From: Naematelia aurantialba
Taxonomy: Eukaryota > Basidiomycota > Tremellomycetes > Tremellales > Naemateliaceae
Direction of reading: 5' to 3'
Length of the DNA stretch: 64,000 bases
NCBI GenBank assembly: GCA_021527695.1
Contig: JAKFAO010000012.1
Span: forward strand, 62,001-126,000
In this document: positions 1 through 17,086 of the stretch, piece by piece
Layout: each line of letters opens with the position of its first letter
How positions within the stretch are numbered: the stretch's first letter is position 1
The notes under the pieces: generated by a model
Database searches by the model: none
What the model saw: the letters and a program-made list of their open reading frames with translations, nothing else
Told to the model about the DNA's origin: nothing
Translations under genes and position numbers: made by a program

Positions 1-456
1 ATGCCGCTCGCGTCAGCCCTCTATCTATTTGGAACGGTGTGCATCATCATTGACAGCCTGCGGCTCGTGCACGTTACCTTGCCCTTCCCCATCTCCTCGC
101 AGCAGCCCGGCCGCATTCTTTGTCCCGCCATCTACCCTTATATCGAGGACATTGTCGCCGTTGATGGCGGAGGCGGGACAGCGTTCAGAACCCGCTTATC
201 CGACCGATACGAGGCAAGCGGCGTGTTCCGGCAAATGCTCAGTCGACTGTCCTTCTTCTGGGGAGTTGGCGGGGAGGCGGCAGCGGTGCTAACGACCGTG
301 CTTGTGTTTGCTCTCGAGAAGGACGCAGCGTACGTGGTCGGCTGGAGCTTGCCGTTTGTCTGGGCTGGAATTTGGGTCTTATTGACGATCTGGTACGTGA
401 AGAAGCAGTTGAGGCGGGAACGTGAGCTGTGGAAACTACAATCAGTCAAAGCATAG
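1..456 (+). CDS. 3' part of a small fungal membrane protein (partial)
   Basis: The reading frame is open from the first base to a stop at 454-456, so only the C-terminal 151 residues can be vouched for; the ATG at base 1 may be internal. The piece has a hydrophobic N-terminal stretch (about residues 5-20) and two further predicted membrane spans (about 84-104 and 110-132). It ends in a basic, charged tail with alternating Lys, Arg and Glu. I do not recognise the family. The two C-terminal spans joined by a short loop and the charged cytosolic-looking end fit a multipass membrane protein, but no catalytic motif is visible. Function unknown. Confidence 0.5.
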   Translation: MPLASALYLFGTVCIIIDSLRLVHVTLPFPISSQQPGRILCPAIYPYIEDIVAVDGGGGTAFRTRLSDRYEASGVFRQMLSRLSFFWGVGGEAAAVLTTVLVFALEKDAAYVVGWSLPFVWAGIWVLLTIWYVKKQLRRERELWKLQSVKA

Positions 457-610
457 ACTTACATCTTTGGTTGAATATCACATGCATGTATGTAGATGAC
501 GCTCCGAGGATAGAAAGGATCGCGAGCAAGCCAAGTGCGAAGGAAGAGCATGTCTGCCATGGGAAAGGATTGCAGCCTCGAGGTTATGCAATACTTCGCC
601 AACGGGGCAT

Positions 611-650
611 TAGCCATGCGACTGCAATCTTAGCCATGCGACTGCAATCT
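611..650. repeat. Perfect 20-bp tandem duplication
   Basis: The 20-mer beginning TAGCCATGCGACTGCA occurs twice head to tail without mismatch (611-630 and 631-650). It lies between the stop of the membrane protein gene and the 3' end of the cupin gene. The perfect identity suggests a recent slippage duplication. The rest of 457-751 shows no gene. Confidence 0.95.
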
Positions 651-751
651 GCCTGAACCCGGGCTGTACTGAGAGGGAGAACTTTCGGGAATGCCGAACC
701 TATGCATCATCGCAGCTCTCTTCGGACCGCCTTATTACAACAACGCCAAGC

Positions 752-1662
752 TTAGTCCTTCTTGGCCCACTCTGGTGCCTCGTCCTTGCCCTCCTCTTCC
801 AACTCGTCACCTTCCTCCTTGGTCTTGTGCACAGTGGTCTCGGCGTGCTCCGCCGGGGCGTAGATGGTGAACAGGCAGAGCGGGGTGGGGCCGGTGTTGA
901 TGACTTGTGATCAGAGCAGTGGTGTCAGGAGATGCGACAGTGAATGACAGTGAATGCCAGTGAATAAGGGTGAATAGCAGTGAATGCCAGTGAATAACGA
1001 TGAAAGACGGTGAAATGACAGAAGGTGAAGCGGTGATTTAGATGAGGGGAGAGTCTCAGTAAGCGACGTCACGAGTAAGACAGTGAGCGCTCACAGTTGT
1101 GCTTGGTTCCCTGAGGCACAATCACCATGTCGCCAGCTTTAACATTGCGCTCCTCCCCGGCCACGACGGCCTTGCACACGCCCGAAGTGAAGATGAGGTG
1201 TTGGTCGACGGTGTGGACCTGTCGTGCAGAAGAGGGAAATGAAGCAACCACCAAGAAGGATGGAAGGAAGCATCGAGACGGGGAAGGAAGGAAGATCAGA
1301 GTTGATTCAAGTCGAGATATGAGAGTAGGGGACGGAAATGTATCTGATCAGCTACGTCGTACTCAGTGCACACCTACTTACCTCCTCGCCAATCTCCCCA
1401 CCAACGGGCACGTCATGACGACGAGCTGCGAGCTCTCTCCCGTCCAGAGCACGTTGCGGAACTCGGGGTACTGGCTGGGAATGGCGTTGATCGCCTCCAG
1501 ATGGTACATCTTCTTGGGAGGCGGTGGCATGGTTGTTCTCTTTGGGGCGTGAGCGATAGTCGAAGCAGAGAAGGCGCGCAGCACGACGCGCGGGGACGAG
1601 GACGCGATGACGGCTGGGTGGGAAGAAGAGAAGCGGGTGAAGAGGGTACGTGAGACGGACAT
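752..1662 (-). CDS. Cupin-domain protein with apparent 1-nt frameshift in exon 1
   Basis: Three exons read on the minus strand: 1662-1382, 1218-1095 and 903-752, with GTAAGT and GTGAGC donors and AG acceptors. The product starts with a basic, Ser/Arg-rich stretch that looks like a mitochondrial presequence. A single-domain cupin barrel follows: SQLVVMT, then GGEIGEE, HTVDQH, VKAGDMVIVPQGTKHN, NTGPTPL and an acidic tail ending in WAKKD. The His/Glu/His set of cupin motifs 1 and 2 is present, so metal binding is expected; the substrate is unknown. Exon phases do not add up: 281+124+152 nt leaves one base missing. The frame must shift between VVMT and PVGGEIGEE, near 1411-1416. This is either a sequencing or assembly error or a real disabling mutation. 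Without correction the protein ends shortly after this point, inside the first intron. Confidence 0.75.
941..1020. repeat. 10-bp minisatellite inside cupin intron 2
   Basis: Eight consecutive 10-nt units of the type TGAATGCCAG (variants TGAATGACAG, TGAATAAGGG, TGAAAGACGG) run exactly in phase through 941-1020. They occupy much of the intron at 904-1094, which is why this intron is longer than its neighbours. Confidence 0.9.
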
Positions 1663-2163
1663 ACTGGTAATGTCAGTTGTGCTTGACCTGAGTATTGCGC
1701 TGGTGTGTGGGTTGACGCACAGAGCAGAATATGGTGGTCCTTGTCAGAAGTAGAGAGGGAGATGGTCTCGGAGTAAAAAAGTCAGCACAAAGGTGAGTCT
1801 CGAGGGATCGGATGATGTCATACAGCGCACGGACATGGAGTGGCGAAGAGGCGAGTGGCTTTGCCTGTCCACGAGAGAGTCCAACAGGCAAATCTATGGC
1901 AGGTGGTACGCTGCGGTGTAGGATGGGTCATGAGTCATAGATACAAGCGAGCAAGAGAGCTCCCAACGGGAGCAATGGCGCACATCTTGCGTGTAACGGA
2001 CTTGTGCGGAATATGCAAGCGTCCATCCACGGATACAGGCTTCATTCGCATTATTTTCTGAGATCATTGTTCATGCATTACCGGCGCTACCTCTCCCTAG
2101 TCATCACTACCATCTTCGTTTCCCCTCTCCCAGCCTAGAACGCATCAGCAGCATCACATCTCA
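1663..2163. other. Intergenic region between cupin gene start and GH28 gene end
   Basis: About 500 bp. It should hold the promoter and leader of the minus-strand cupin gene and the 3' flank of the minus-strand GH28 gene. No convincing coding exon, TATA box or structured RNA was seen. Confidence 0.6.
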
Positions 2164-3999
2164 TCACGCACCTTCTTTAGGCGAGTCACTCGGGTGACAA
2201 GCGTCCAGCCCGTCGCCGCCACCAAGCACGACATTGTTGCATACGTAGTGAATGTCCGGTGCATCGTCTTTGCCCGGCTTGATGGAGACATGATCAAAGG
2301 TGAAGTCCCTGCAGGGAGTCTTTTTGGAGCAATCGAGCCAGACCACCCGGTTCAGAGCCGAGGTGCCGGTGATGTTGGACAAGGTGATGTTGTACCAGTG
2401 GAACAGCCCGGTGTCGTGCCCTTCCCCTCGATGGGAGTTGAGGTAGGTGAGACTGTTTGTCAATGACTCAAGGACTGTGATCTTTGTACGTTTACAGCTG
2501 GACGGATGAGATGGCTGGTACCTACTCTGACTGGAGGAAGATTGGCCGGATGATTTCCTTCATGGTCACATTGCTGACCCTGATGTCCTTGCCGTATCCG
2601 CTACCTCCTCCACCGCCGTTGGGTGGTGTGCCGACCTCGTATCCCATCCACGACTTGAAGTAGAGGCCGTTCTTCATTCGGTGCTGGGAGGACGGTAGGA
2701 GGGTAAGATCGGTCATCTCTACATCGTCAATGTAGTCGATGATGCCCTTGTATTGCCCGATCGAGCCGAACGCGATACCGGTACCGCCTGATCCCCATCA
2801 GCATGGCCCATGATGGATGATGCGGTTTAAGAGGACTGACCGAAGCATGTCACGTTGCGAGCACGAATCATGGACGAGTTGGGCTTGAGCGCAAGACAGT
2901 CATCGCCTCCCTGATACACCATGTCCTCTGTCCATGCGAATCAGTCGATGAGATCTCAAAGGTAAGAGATGGGGACACGCACCAAATGTGACGTTGTGGG
3001 ATTTGTATGTGTCGCAGCCGTCGGTATTTTGCAGCCAGTTGAGAAAGTGCACGCTGGCTTCCGGGTTGTACTGTGTCGCGTTGACATAGTAGTTCTTGTA
3101 CAACACGTTCTCGGAACGGATGACGATTGATGCCCAGAACTGGGGCTGGATGACGCTCCAGTTGCGCACGACGACGTTCTTCGAGTCGGAGATGGCAAAC
3201 GACATGGGTCTTGCGCCTATCAGTTCACCCATCTCGCGCCTCGAGCATAGCGGAGGGATCCACGAGGCAATGGGGGGGAACCTCGTGACTTACCGCCCAT
3301 ACTTGTTGCCTTCATCCTTGGCCCAGTTGTACCACACATCGCCGTTACCATAGATCCCGCCCTTGCCGTTCCCCTCCAACACGTAATTGCTGCCTTTGAT
3401 GATCCATGCCAGGGCGAGGTTCTGGAACTCGAAAGGGACACGGTTGGCCACCCAGTGATCGATGTCAGAGGAGAACGAGATCCAACCGTGCACGTCGAGT
3501 ATGGCGTCGTTGAGCTCGGTGGTCAGGGGCGAGCCGATTGTGCTGAGGAATCATTCAGCCTCGCAAAGAAATTCAAGGAAAGAGACAGGTAGCAAATGAT
3601 CGTGGTCTACTTAGAACGTATAGTGTGCAGACTGGATCCTGGCTTGAGATTTATGGTGAATAGACTGGAGACTCACTAGTTGGCATCAGGCAGACGGATG
3701 ATACCTCCCTTTCCACAATGTTTGAACGCAGCCTTGAAATTGTCGTCGTCATACTGGTCCCCGCCCTTGGGGTGGAGCACACATAACTTGCGCTTCAACC
3801 CGCTCTCAGGATCGACGTACGATTCGTCAATCTCGAGCAGGGCGGAAGCGGGCGGATCCGACTCGACCAGGCGTGTTGCAGCGTCGAGGACGTCCTGGCC
3901 TCTTCCTAGTGCTAGGTCGATCACCGAGCCGCTCACCACCGAGGTTCCGAGGCTCAGTCCGAGACTCAGCAGGAGCGCAGAGACTACACTGGTTCGCAT
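2164..3999 (-). CDS. Secreted glycoside hydrolase family 28 (polygalacturonase-like)
   Basis: The ATG at 3999 gives a classical signal peptide (MRTSVVSALLLSLGLSLG...), so the enzyme is probably exported to act on pectin or rhamnogalacturonan outside the cell. After splicing, GH28 beta-helix landmarks appear in order: LPDANYTIGSPLT, DVHGWISFSSDIDHWV, the GNGDVWYNW loop, NTDGCDTY, GGDDCLALKPNS, GGTGIAFGSIGQY, and a C-terminal turn region with VWLDCSKKTPCRDFTF. The Asp residues of the NTD and DD motifs are conserved. The usual GHG motif reads GTG, and the RIK-type substrate motif is replaced by YFKSW. This pattern is what I associate with an exo-acting, fungal-type GH28 clade rather than endo-polygalacturonases (recall, not checked). 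Several N-glycosylation sequons are present. About half a dozen short introns interrupt the gene. Exact substrate uncertain. Confidence 0.85.
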
Positions 4000-4275
4000 C
4001 GTCGTGCTCGAGGACCAGGAAGTTTCCGCAATACAAGTCCTGGTAGGTTGCTCGAGTCAAAAGAGTGGGCCGCATTGCGTTGCTGCATTTATTATGAACC
4101 CGGTCTGCCGGTGCCGAATCCGGTCGCCGGTCAAGTCGTCGTTCCTCGTAGCCGGGTGGAGGTGTCTCATGCATTCAACTCTCAGACTATTGTACCTCGT
4201 GGTTAACCATGCACCGATGCATGACCACCCCCATGCCACCTCGAATTGTACACGAGGCCAAAACCCCACACTCGC

Positions 4276-7200
4276 TCATGACTCCATCTTCACGCCTTCT
4301 ACGTCTTCCACCTTGACCTCCACTTCCTCTCTCTCATCAGGCCGTCCTTCATCCCTTCCCTCGTCCCTGCCGACTGCGTCACCCTTCTCGACCGGCCGAT
4401 GCGACCTCATGATCCGTGCAACATCTACGAAAGCCGCACTTCCGTCCATCTCAGCAAGCCGTCGAAGAACCGTGCGAGTCTGTGCGAAAGCCTGGGTTAA
4501 ATACGAGCGCTGCGGGAGATTGTGGATGCCTAGCAAGGCTGGTATCAGCCACACTCCATTTGCAGTTGACCATGCTACGTTTCGCAGGTGTCGTTGCAGT
4601 GGGGGCTAAAGATCACTCACGTCTAAGCTCCGCGACAACGCCATGGGCGATCTCATTTCGCGTTTGTAAACCTGACACACCATCCTCGCCCCATGTCGAA
4701 GGGTCACGCCAGACGAGCCCGAAGGCTTCGCGCAGATCGTCCGCCAGGGTGAAACCAGATACACCAATGTGCACCCCATCCCACTTCTCTTCTTTGGAAA
4801 TCCGTGCAAGAGACTCGCCAAGCGCAATCGCTTCTGTAGCATCGTTTCGCAAGACGCGCAGGAAATCAAGGATCCGCAGACGGCCCTTGAGGCCCAACGA
4901 AAGTTGACACGAGTTCGGATCATCTGCTGCCGTAGAATAGGGTGTATTGGCGCCCAGATCTCGATACGATAGACTCCGAATAAGCTGCCATCGGATGGTA
5001 GACTTGTCGGACGAAATGATCTCGTGATGCAGATATGTGAAAGCGGAATCCAAATTCGGGAACTCTGTCGCTCTCCACTCGGATTTGGGATATTTATGTG
5101 CGGCTGGTCGCGATGAGTTGACCCGTTTCGGCAGCCAGCGATTGTCGTCCGCCATCTTGGAGAGGACTAGCTGAAGTGTACGATCATGCCCACTATGTTT
5201 CAAGTGGTTGAGAACCAGTGCAGCTTTCGCCCGCTCTCCCTCATTCCGCAGTATCGAGTGCCTAGGCAACCGATCGACGGTGGATGCCCCCGCATCTGGC
5301 CGCTCGTCAAGGCAGGGACCCACCAGCACTTGATCTACGAGCCGAGGGATCACAAGCGCGCTGGAAGGATCGCTGACATTACGCAAGACGGACGCCTGAA
5401 TGTCGCAAGCGTAAGACTCGATGTCAAATGCAAACGGTCCGAACAGATTGACAGCAAGTGACTCGCCCACAGTACGAAGACCGATGGCTGGATGCAGATC
5501 GTTAGGTAGATCCTTCCAGCGATGACCTGAACACATCAGCGGGTGTTCAGATTTCCGATACACGACTGATTTACCGATGAGCTTGCCATTCTTGGTGAAG
5601 AAAGCCCGCCCAGTTGTATAGTCGAGACCACATCCGACAGTATCCCCGACTAATGAGCTGTCAGCTGTTGTCACTCGCGGAAAACCTGCGCTCGGCTGAC
5701 CTCCCCACTTTTCGCCAAAATTCTCTCCCGTTCCCTTCTCCTGAAATAGTCTGCCATCATCCCCATGCCATCCCCAACTGCCCTTGTCCCACCCCACAAG
5801 CCGAGCAAGCTGGCATCCTCTCTTCATCCAGCCAACACTCATGAATCCCTCTTCTCCTTGGTCCAACACGACAACCTCGTAATAATAAATACCCACAGCC
5901 AGAGGAATAGGATTTGAAGTGTGGATGGCACAAGCGTCATTATCTGTCCGCGTGGGCGTGCGATGCGAGGTGAATGTAATCATTGGCCATGAAGCATTGG
6001 GATCTGATGGAGGATGGTAGAGTGTCACAGCCAAAAATGAGTCTGGGAGTGGCTGCTCGAATGCGCTTGGCAAGGGAACCGACGGGTCGAGCGTGGTGTA
6101 ACGCAGATACGAGGGGCGCGGAGACTTGAGTGCTTTCTTCGGTTGGAAAGCAGGAGCGGTCGGATCCAGCCGACGCTTCTTTGCGGGTCTGTCATTTGTA
6201 GCTGAAGAAGACAGTCTTCTTCGAGCCCCGCCACTTCGTACAACTAGAGGCGTTGAATTGCGGATATATTCAAGATTGGTCGGTGGTAATCCAGTAGACC
6301 TCGCTTCGGGACGCAAACTGCCCCGTCTCGCCCCCAATCCAAGAGGGATGACTCGTACGTTCTCCGTGGGCGAATCGGGCTCGCGTCGGCGATTGTTTCT
6401 TCCTCTTCTTAGGCTGCTGCCTGGTGTGCCGTCTGCTCGTCCCCAACCATCCAAATCATCTCCCGTTCGATTTTCCTGTGCGTAGAGCCTCTCTCTGGTC
6501 GCAACCGCTCTTTCCAGCCATGGATGTTCTTCTGCGTCTTCTGCATCGTTGTCGTCCTCTGCATTCGGCAGGTTGAACCCGGGCAATGCCTCTTCTGGAT
6601 CCCATCGTGGAAGGCCGAGTCGGGCAATGCGGCGCAGCGCCTGATTGGCGGCACCTAATCTTGCCGCGCTGGGTTGCGCGGTATCGGCGACACGGCGAGT
6701 ATCGAAGACCTGAGGGACATATCCAGAACGCCGTGCCGCGTCAATCGCACCCTCCCAAGATCCGTTCTCTTCACGCTCCCCGCTTCCGCTTTGCTCCCAC
6801 TCTCGAAGGTAGGTTGTCGGCGTCGTGACATCGTCACTCCTCCAGATGGGGATCGGGAGCGTCCGACGAGTCCGCGAACGGGTGGGGGGATTATAGGCGG
6901 TAGGAACGTCTCGTGTTGCTAGGAGATCGTTCAGGGAGAACATGGGGGTGATTGGGCTAGGGTCGCCTCTTCTTTGAGAGACACCATGTTCACCATTTGC
7001 GATCCCATTGAGAAGAAGCGATGGGTCGGTACGGGGTCGTGGCTGTGATGGTCCACCTTCGGGTTCGCCAGAGTGCTCTGGAGCACCTTCAATCGCAGCG
7101 TCCATCCTGGTACTACGCCAAGGAGGCGGGGGGTGAGATGAGTGTCCAACAGGAGCCACCGGGTTCAAGTCAATCAATGCTCCTGTTGGCTCAACGTCTT

Positions 7201-7345
7201 CAGCATCAAACAGCATCCGCGTGACATCAACGCCAATCTCCGCCGAGAGTGAGGGTTCGGCACGAGTGTCTTCTCTTGGTGCTTCAGAATGGGTCTCGGG
7301 CCCATTGTGCTGGGGACGGGCGTCATATCCATCCTGACTGGACAT
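4276..7345 (-). CDS. SPRY / LisH-CTLH-like protein (RanBPM/Vid30 type)
   Basis: One very long exon (down to about 4613) plus a short last exon ending at 4276; the donor AGAC|GTGAGT joins in frame to CCTTGCTAGG. The first 400 or so residues are disordered and Arg/Ser/Pro-rich with a basic, NLS-like KKRR. A SPRY domain follows, with YYYEVVVLDQ, VGWDKGSWGWHGDDG, DTVGCGLDYTTGRAFFTKNG and LHPAIGLRTVGE. Next is a LisH-like helix pair (ALVLNHLKHSGHDRTLQLVL) and a helical CTLH/CRA-like C-terminus. This order matches RanBPM (RanBP9/10) and yeast Vid30/Gid1, scaffold subunits of the GID/CTLH ubiquitin ligase that degrades gluconeogenic enzymes. The acidic, Arg-rich tail (DEGRDEGRPDEREEVE) is unusual. 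The ATG at 7345 is conservative; the frame stays open upstream without an ATG, so an extra 5' exon is possible. Confidence 0.65.
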
Positions 7346-7669
7346 TGGGGCTCCAAGGCGTGGTGTGCGCGCCAATTCGTCGTGCTTTTCAGAGTCGATG
7401 TGCTGTGAGGGGGGCAAGTATGGAGGCAGGAGGCGACTCTAGGACAAACGACAGGAACGCTTGTAGGCCTGCAGTGTTTAGAGAGCGCCTAATGTCCAAA
7501 TTCCGCATGCCTAAACATGGACGCGATACGTCCTCCCAGATGAACAACACTTTGGGACGAGTCGGTCCTGCTTGACACTCACAACTCGCTCTCGTCGCAC
7601 GTTGCCTATATCCAAGTGCGAGTCCGAGAACATATCCCGACTCGCGCACTACCGCAAAACGCGGGATCC
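7346..7669. other. Divergent promoter region (SPRY gene / YTA7 gene)
   Basis: Short interval between the minus-strand SPRY gene and the plus-strand AAA-ATPase gene. It must contain both promoters and possibly a 5' exon of the SPRY gene. No clear TATA box was found. Confidence 0.5.
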
Positions 7670-12780
<5,111 letters not shown>

Positions 12781-13014
12781 GCATGCTGTCAAACTCTCTG
12801 TCTTTGGTGATCCTCGAAGTAGTGGTCTTGGTACGAGCAAGCGGTCGTGTAACTATTTGTTCTGGGCTCTCCATGGCAAGTGTCTCGAATCTACCGCATG
12901 TCGGTCGACAAAAGATGCACATATTGCTTTGGCAGACGTTCATGTACATCGAGTGCATATGTATCAGAACTGGTCTCAACAGAATACCGCGCACGCTCGT
13001 CACGCCTGAAACGG

Positions 13015-16000
13015 CTAGGCAAAATGAACGTTATTCCGACTGCGCGCCGCCCTGCCCTTGCCTAGCTTGGCGGGGTTCTGCGTCGGAATAGGGAGGACTG
13101 CTGATTCGGTGCTGCCGCTGCCTACGCTCGTCTTTCGAAGAGTATTTTTCCGCGACGTAGGAGTTAGGGCTTTCCCTTTGGACAGCTTGGTCGGCGCTTC
13201 GTCATCCTCCCGGTCGGTCATTGTATCCAGTGTCTCAAACCGCTGGAATCAGCTAGGAGCTTAGCATGGACCAACCCTCTTCCGCAAGCGGGAACGGCTG
13301 GACACCTCTTCGAGGGATTCTTGCGGATGATGAGTGGCCACCTTGGGGTCAATCGCAGTTACCTGTGAGTCTGGTAGACTCTTCTGCGTCTCTAAGGGTA
13401 GAGTCCGCGAGGAATCGCCTGTCTTGCACTGGGTATGGACAGAAGTCGTGTGGTCGAGCGTTACATTTGATGGCTCGAGCTGCATTGTCAGCTCCTCCCA
13501 GAGTGTTTCAGCTCGTACCCCTTGCGTTGGAGTCAAGCTTCCATCGGGCCACCGGGAATCAAGCATCGCCTCGAGGCCATTGCCCGTGGATGGGAGCATA
13601 TCCTAAAGAGACTTTAAGCCGGCAGTTGACGATACCTGCCTGTTTCCCGTCCAGCTCCCTATTTCGTCCTTTTAATTCGTCTACGAGTGTTTGATACTGT
13701 CTGGCACGATTCTCCAGTTTTGCACAACGATCCTTTGACTAGCCGAGATCAAATCACGTTCGTCTCGGTAACCCACCAGCTGGGTTTTGTCCTCTGCGAT
13801 TGACATTAGCTAGGACCCGCGCTAGGAACGAATCGGCCTACCGGCTTCCTTCAATCGTGCCAGAAGTAAAGATTGCTGACGTTCTGCATCAGCATGTATG
13901 TGGTCGGCGAGTTCTGGAAAGTCAGCGGCCATATTGCGACTCGCCAGCATACCCTTCTCCGCGACAGTCTGATACGTCAACGGAGGTGAAACACAATCAG
14001 GTCAAGACGAGGCTGTGAAACGCTTTGCTAGCTCACAGATTCTTTGGCTTCATAACGCTCGAGTGCGCTGCGAGAGTCTGCCAGAGGCGCATTGCCCTCG
14101 ACTGGCCTAACCGTGCTTGCTTTATCGCGAGCATGTTCGTTAAGTTTGCGCCTCGCTTCCTCAAGGGCTGTCTGTGTTCATGTTAGCTCGCTTTGGAGCA
14201 CGGTAACTGTTCATTACAGTTGTCTCCAGCAGCTTCCTGGTCGCGACCTTCTCGCGCTGATCGCTGCCAGTCACTTGATCCCGAAGTCGCTGTTCACAGC
14301 GATAAGCTACATTGAACCGTTGGATGACTGACAGACTTACCTGGAGTTCTTGCTGGTTATCATTCATGTTCTTATCGCCGTCTCTCCTCAACTCTCCCTC
14401 TTTCACTTCGAGGAGCTTTTGCACTGTCGCATTCTCTCTTCGTACTGCTGCCAACTCCGAGGCGAGAAGAGCCTGCTCCGCTTTGGCCTCTTCATAAAGC
14501 TTTTGAACAACACTGAGCTCTTGGGATCGGCCTTGGACTTGCTGAATCTGTCTGAGAGGTCATCAGAATCCGTACGAGCACCTGCAAGCGGTGAAATCAC
14601 ATCTCCATGTCTTCTGACATTCGTCGTAGAGCTTCCTCCCAGCGGATCTCCCCCTGGCGTCGTTCAGCAAGTTCAGCCGTAAGTTTCTTGATTGCCGCTG
14701 ATTGTAATCGATCTACGCTTTCGTCGAGCCCTTCAACATCCGGCAAAAGCCGCTCCAAGATGTCTATTCTAGCTTGCAGATCCCCATTGAGAGCTTGTTG
14801 TGCTATGAGGTCTGACCTGGCATCGTGTAGTCTGGCGGATAGTTATCAGACCGGCATACCAAGGTGACGTACTGCTGAGTTCGCGCTGCCATTGTCTGTT
14901 GCAAGGCGGAGACCACATCGGGAACCTCCAATACGGTCGTGGGAGTTCCACTATGTGGTAGATCGGGACTAAAGTCTTCAGCCAAAGCTCAAGTAAATTT
15001 GCAATCACCTCTTCAGCTGAACAGCGACCGCGCTCAGCATTGTGCTGAGGTCTTTTTCGCGGCTTAGAAGCATCTGATGAGTTTCATCGCTGGTAGTCAC
15101 ACCTTCAGTGTTGGGTTCTGCACACCACCGGATGTGCTTACGCGATCCTTTGAGATGCGGTGAGGGCCCTATCTTTATCCTGGAGGGCATCACGTGCTTG
15201 TGCTAGTGCAATATTGACTGAAGTTAAGTTTTGGGAGGCCAATGGCCGCACATACCATTTGACAGCTTAGAAGTGGCCACTTTCCACTCGACTTGCAGTG
15301 TGGCTAGCATTTTGACAGCCTCTTTGCCCTTCTGGAGAGATTCTTGCAATTCGTTCAACTTTGTGTGGACTTGACTCAGCTAGATCAGTAGACCTACTCA
15401 CGCTCCATTCGAGTGGCCTTTTCCGATGACAGCGCATCTTGTTGCGCATCGAGTTCGTTCTGTAGGGCTGTGACTTGCATCTGTCGGGTTCGGGACAATT
15501 CGTCAACATCAGCATGACTGTTGGATACGTTAGTCGAGTGAAGGTCCAAGCACGGACATCTTCTTGCTTGCTATGATAAGCGAGCGGTTATTTTCGTCAA
15601 GCGCAGCATTGGCCTCCTCAAGTGCTTTGACTCGTTGCAAGGCATGCTCAGCTTCGGTTTCTTTGAGTTTGAGCAAGTCGTCGCGTGAGGTAACTTGACT
15701 CCGCATCTTGTCAACTTCGAACTCCAGCACTCTGCATCGGTTGCGCTACGATGCGTGAGATGGTTATGGACAAGATAAATTGCCACGCACTACGGCGTGA
15801 ATTTGCTGCTTTGCAGCCGCGTCGTATTGCGCCAGACAGGAATGTAACACGTGAGATGGGGGGGCTCTCAGGAGAGTCTCAGTTGACACACCAAGGGTCG
15901 TTTCAGCATTGTGGATTGTAGCGCCGATGACTAGGTGGTCAGGTCGGATAGGTCCATCAGAATTATGAGGCACGGAGGAAGACAGGTTTGGATGAGGATG

Positions 16001-16678
16001 AGAGTTGTTCGGCTCATGATGAGGGTGGTTCCGGAGCGCGCCATCTTGGCCACTTCGTACAGGGCCTCGCTTCGTTGCAAATGGAGACGACTTGACATTA
16101 TTGTCCAATGGTGAGCCGTCAGCTCCAATTGACAGCGTTTGAGGAATCGCTGAAACGTGGTAGGAGCCGTAAATTGGGGACCGTACACGCCCATTTCGGT
16201 CCCAAGAATCGGTAGGAATTCTCCCCTCGGGCCCCAGCGTGGAGCTTACACCAGCGGCCGGCACTGAGGTGCTCATGGAATCTTGGCGCCCGTGTCCATA
16301 CTGCTCGCGTACTCCCATGGGGTCCAAATCATTTGATGCGCTACTTGCCATTTCTCCAGGTGGTGCGTGCTTCGTAGGGGTCTGCTGTTCCTTCGTAGGG
16401 GTCTGCTGTTCAAAGAGGGTCTGTCGGGGACAACGAGCATCTTGGGGAACAGAGTTCCTAAATGGAGTTCTGACTTGTGGCGGGCCACCTCCCTCGGCTC
16501 TGAACTGCTTCGTACTTGTTGGGTTGATAGACGGTGCGGAGAGGGAATCATCATTAGACGGCCATTTGTAAGCACGATTGGTTGGAGGCACATAGTCGCG
16601 TCGCGAAAAGTTGAGCGATACTTCTGGTGTCTCAACCGGGCGATGCTTTGTAGGAGTTGTGAAGTAGCGCCCAAACAT
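13015..16678 (-). CDS. Coiled-coil protein of unknown function
   Basis: Many short exons on the minus strand. The N-terminal ~290 residues are disordered and rich in S/TP sites, starting MFGRYFTTPTKHRP and containing a direct repeat of EQQTPTK (near 16370-16400) that gives clustered candidate CDK sites. The middle is heptad-patterned coiled coil over many exons, for example LLKLKETEAEHALQRVKAL, QALLASELAAVRRENATV and DLQARIDILERLLPDV. The C-terminus is short, basic and disordered (TPTSRKNTLRK) and ends at 13015. Architecture and TP clusters resemble spindle-pole or cytoskeletal scaffold proteins, but no diagnostic domain is visible, so the role is inference only. Exon boundaries in the coiled-coil part are approximate. 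Plain coiled-coil tethers are an equally good alternative. Confidence 0.65.
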
Positions 16679-17086
16679 GTGGGGTGAGCCACAGCGATGT
16701 GAGCTATTGTTTCACTAGATGAGTCCCTGACGGAAAACTGGGTACTGAAGGTGGCGATAACAGCGAGTGCCTCTTCCAGGTACAAGATGCCTAGGCTAGT
16801 TTGTCGGATTAGAGAGAAGGGGTACGAGGGCTCACCTGTCAATGTAGCTACTTCCTCTCCCAGATCTTTGAAAACTCAGCGGAACGATCGTTAGAAATGT
16901 TGGGTCATGAAGAAAGGAAGAAGAAGAGACAACAGCAGCGACATCTGGACGAAGTGGGTCCGGCATGTCTCGTGTCGTTCTTTCTTTCTTTCCTTCATTC
17001 TTCCTGCCTCCATGCTGCGAGCAGCTGAGAATTATACCTGATTACCTGCATGTAGTCTTTCTGTTATATTTACAACTCGTCATTGT
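16679..17086. other. Intergenic region upstream of coiled-coil gene
   Basis: About 400 bp holding the presumed promoter of the minus-strand coiled-coil gene and the 3' flank of the NIPSNAP gene. A TTTCTTTCTTTCCTTC pyrimidine run lies near 16980. Nothing coding was recognised. Confidence 0.5.

Noticed and set aside
3680..4609. 309-codon plus-strand open frame
   Set aside because: Runs antisense across exon 1 of the GH28 gene and the last exon of the SPRY gene; Ser/Arg-rich composition is that of a shadow frame and no motif is present.
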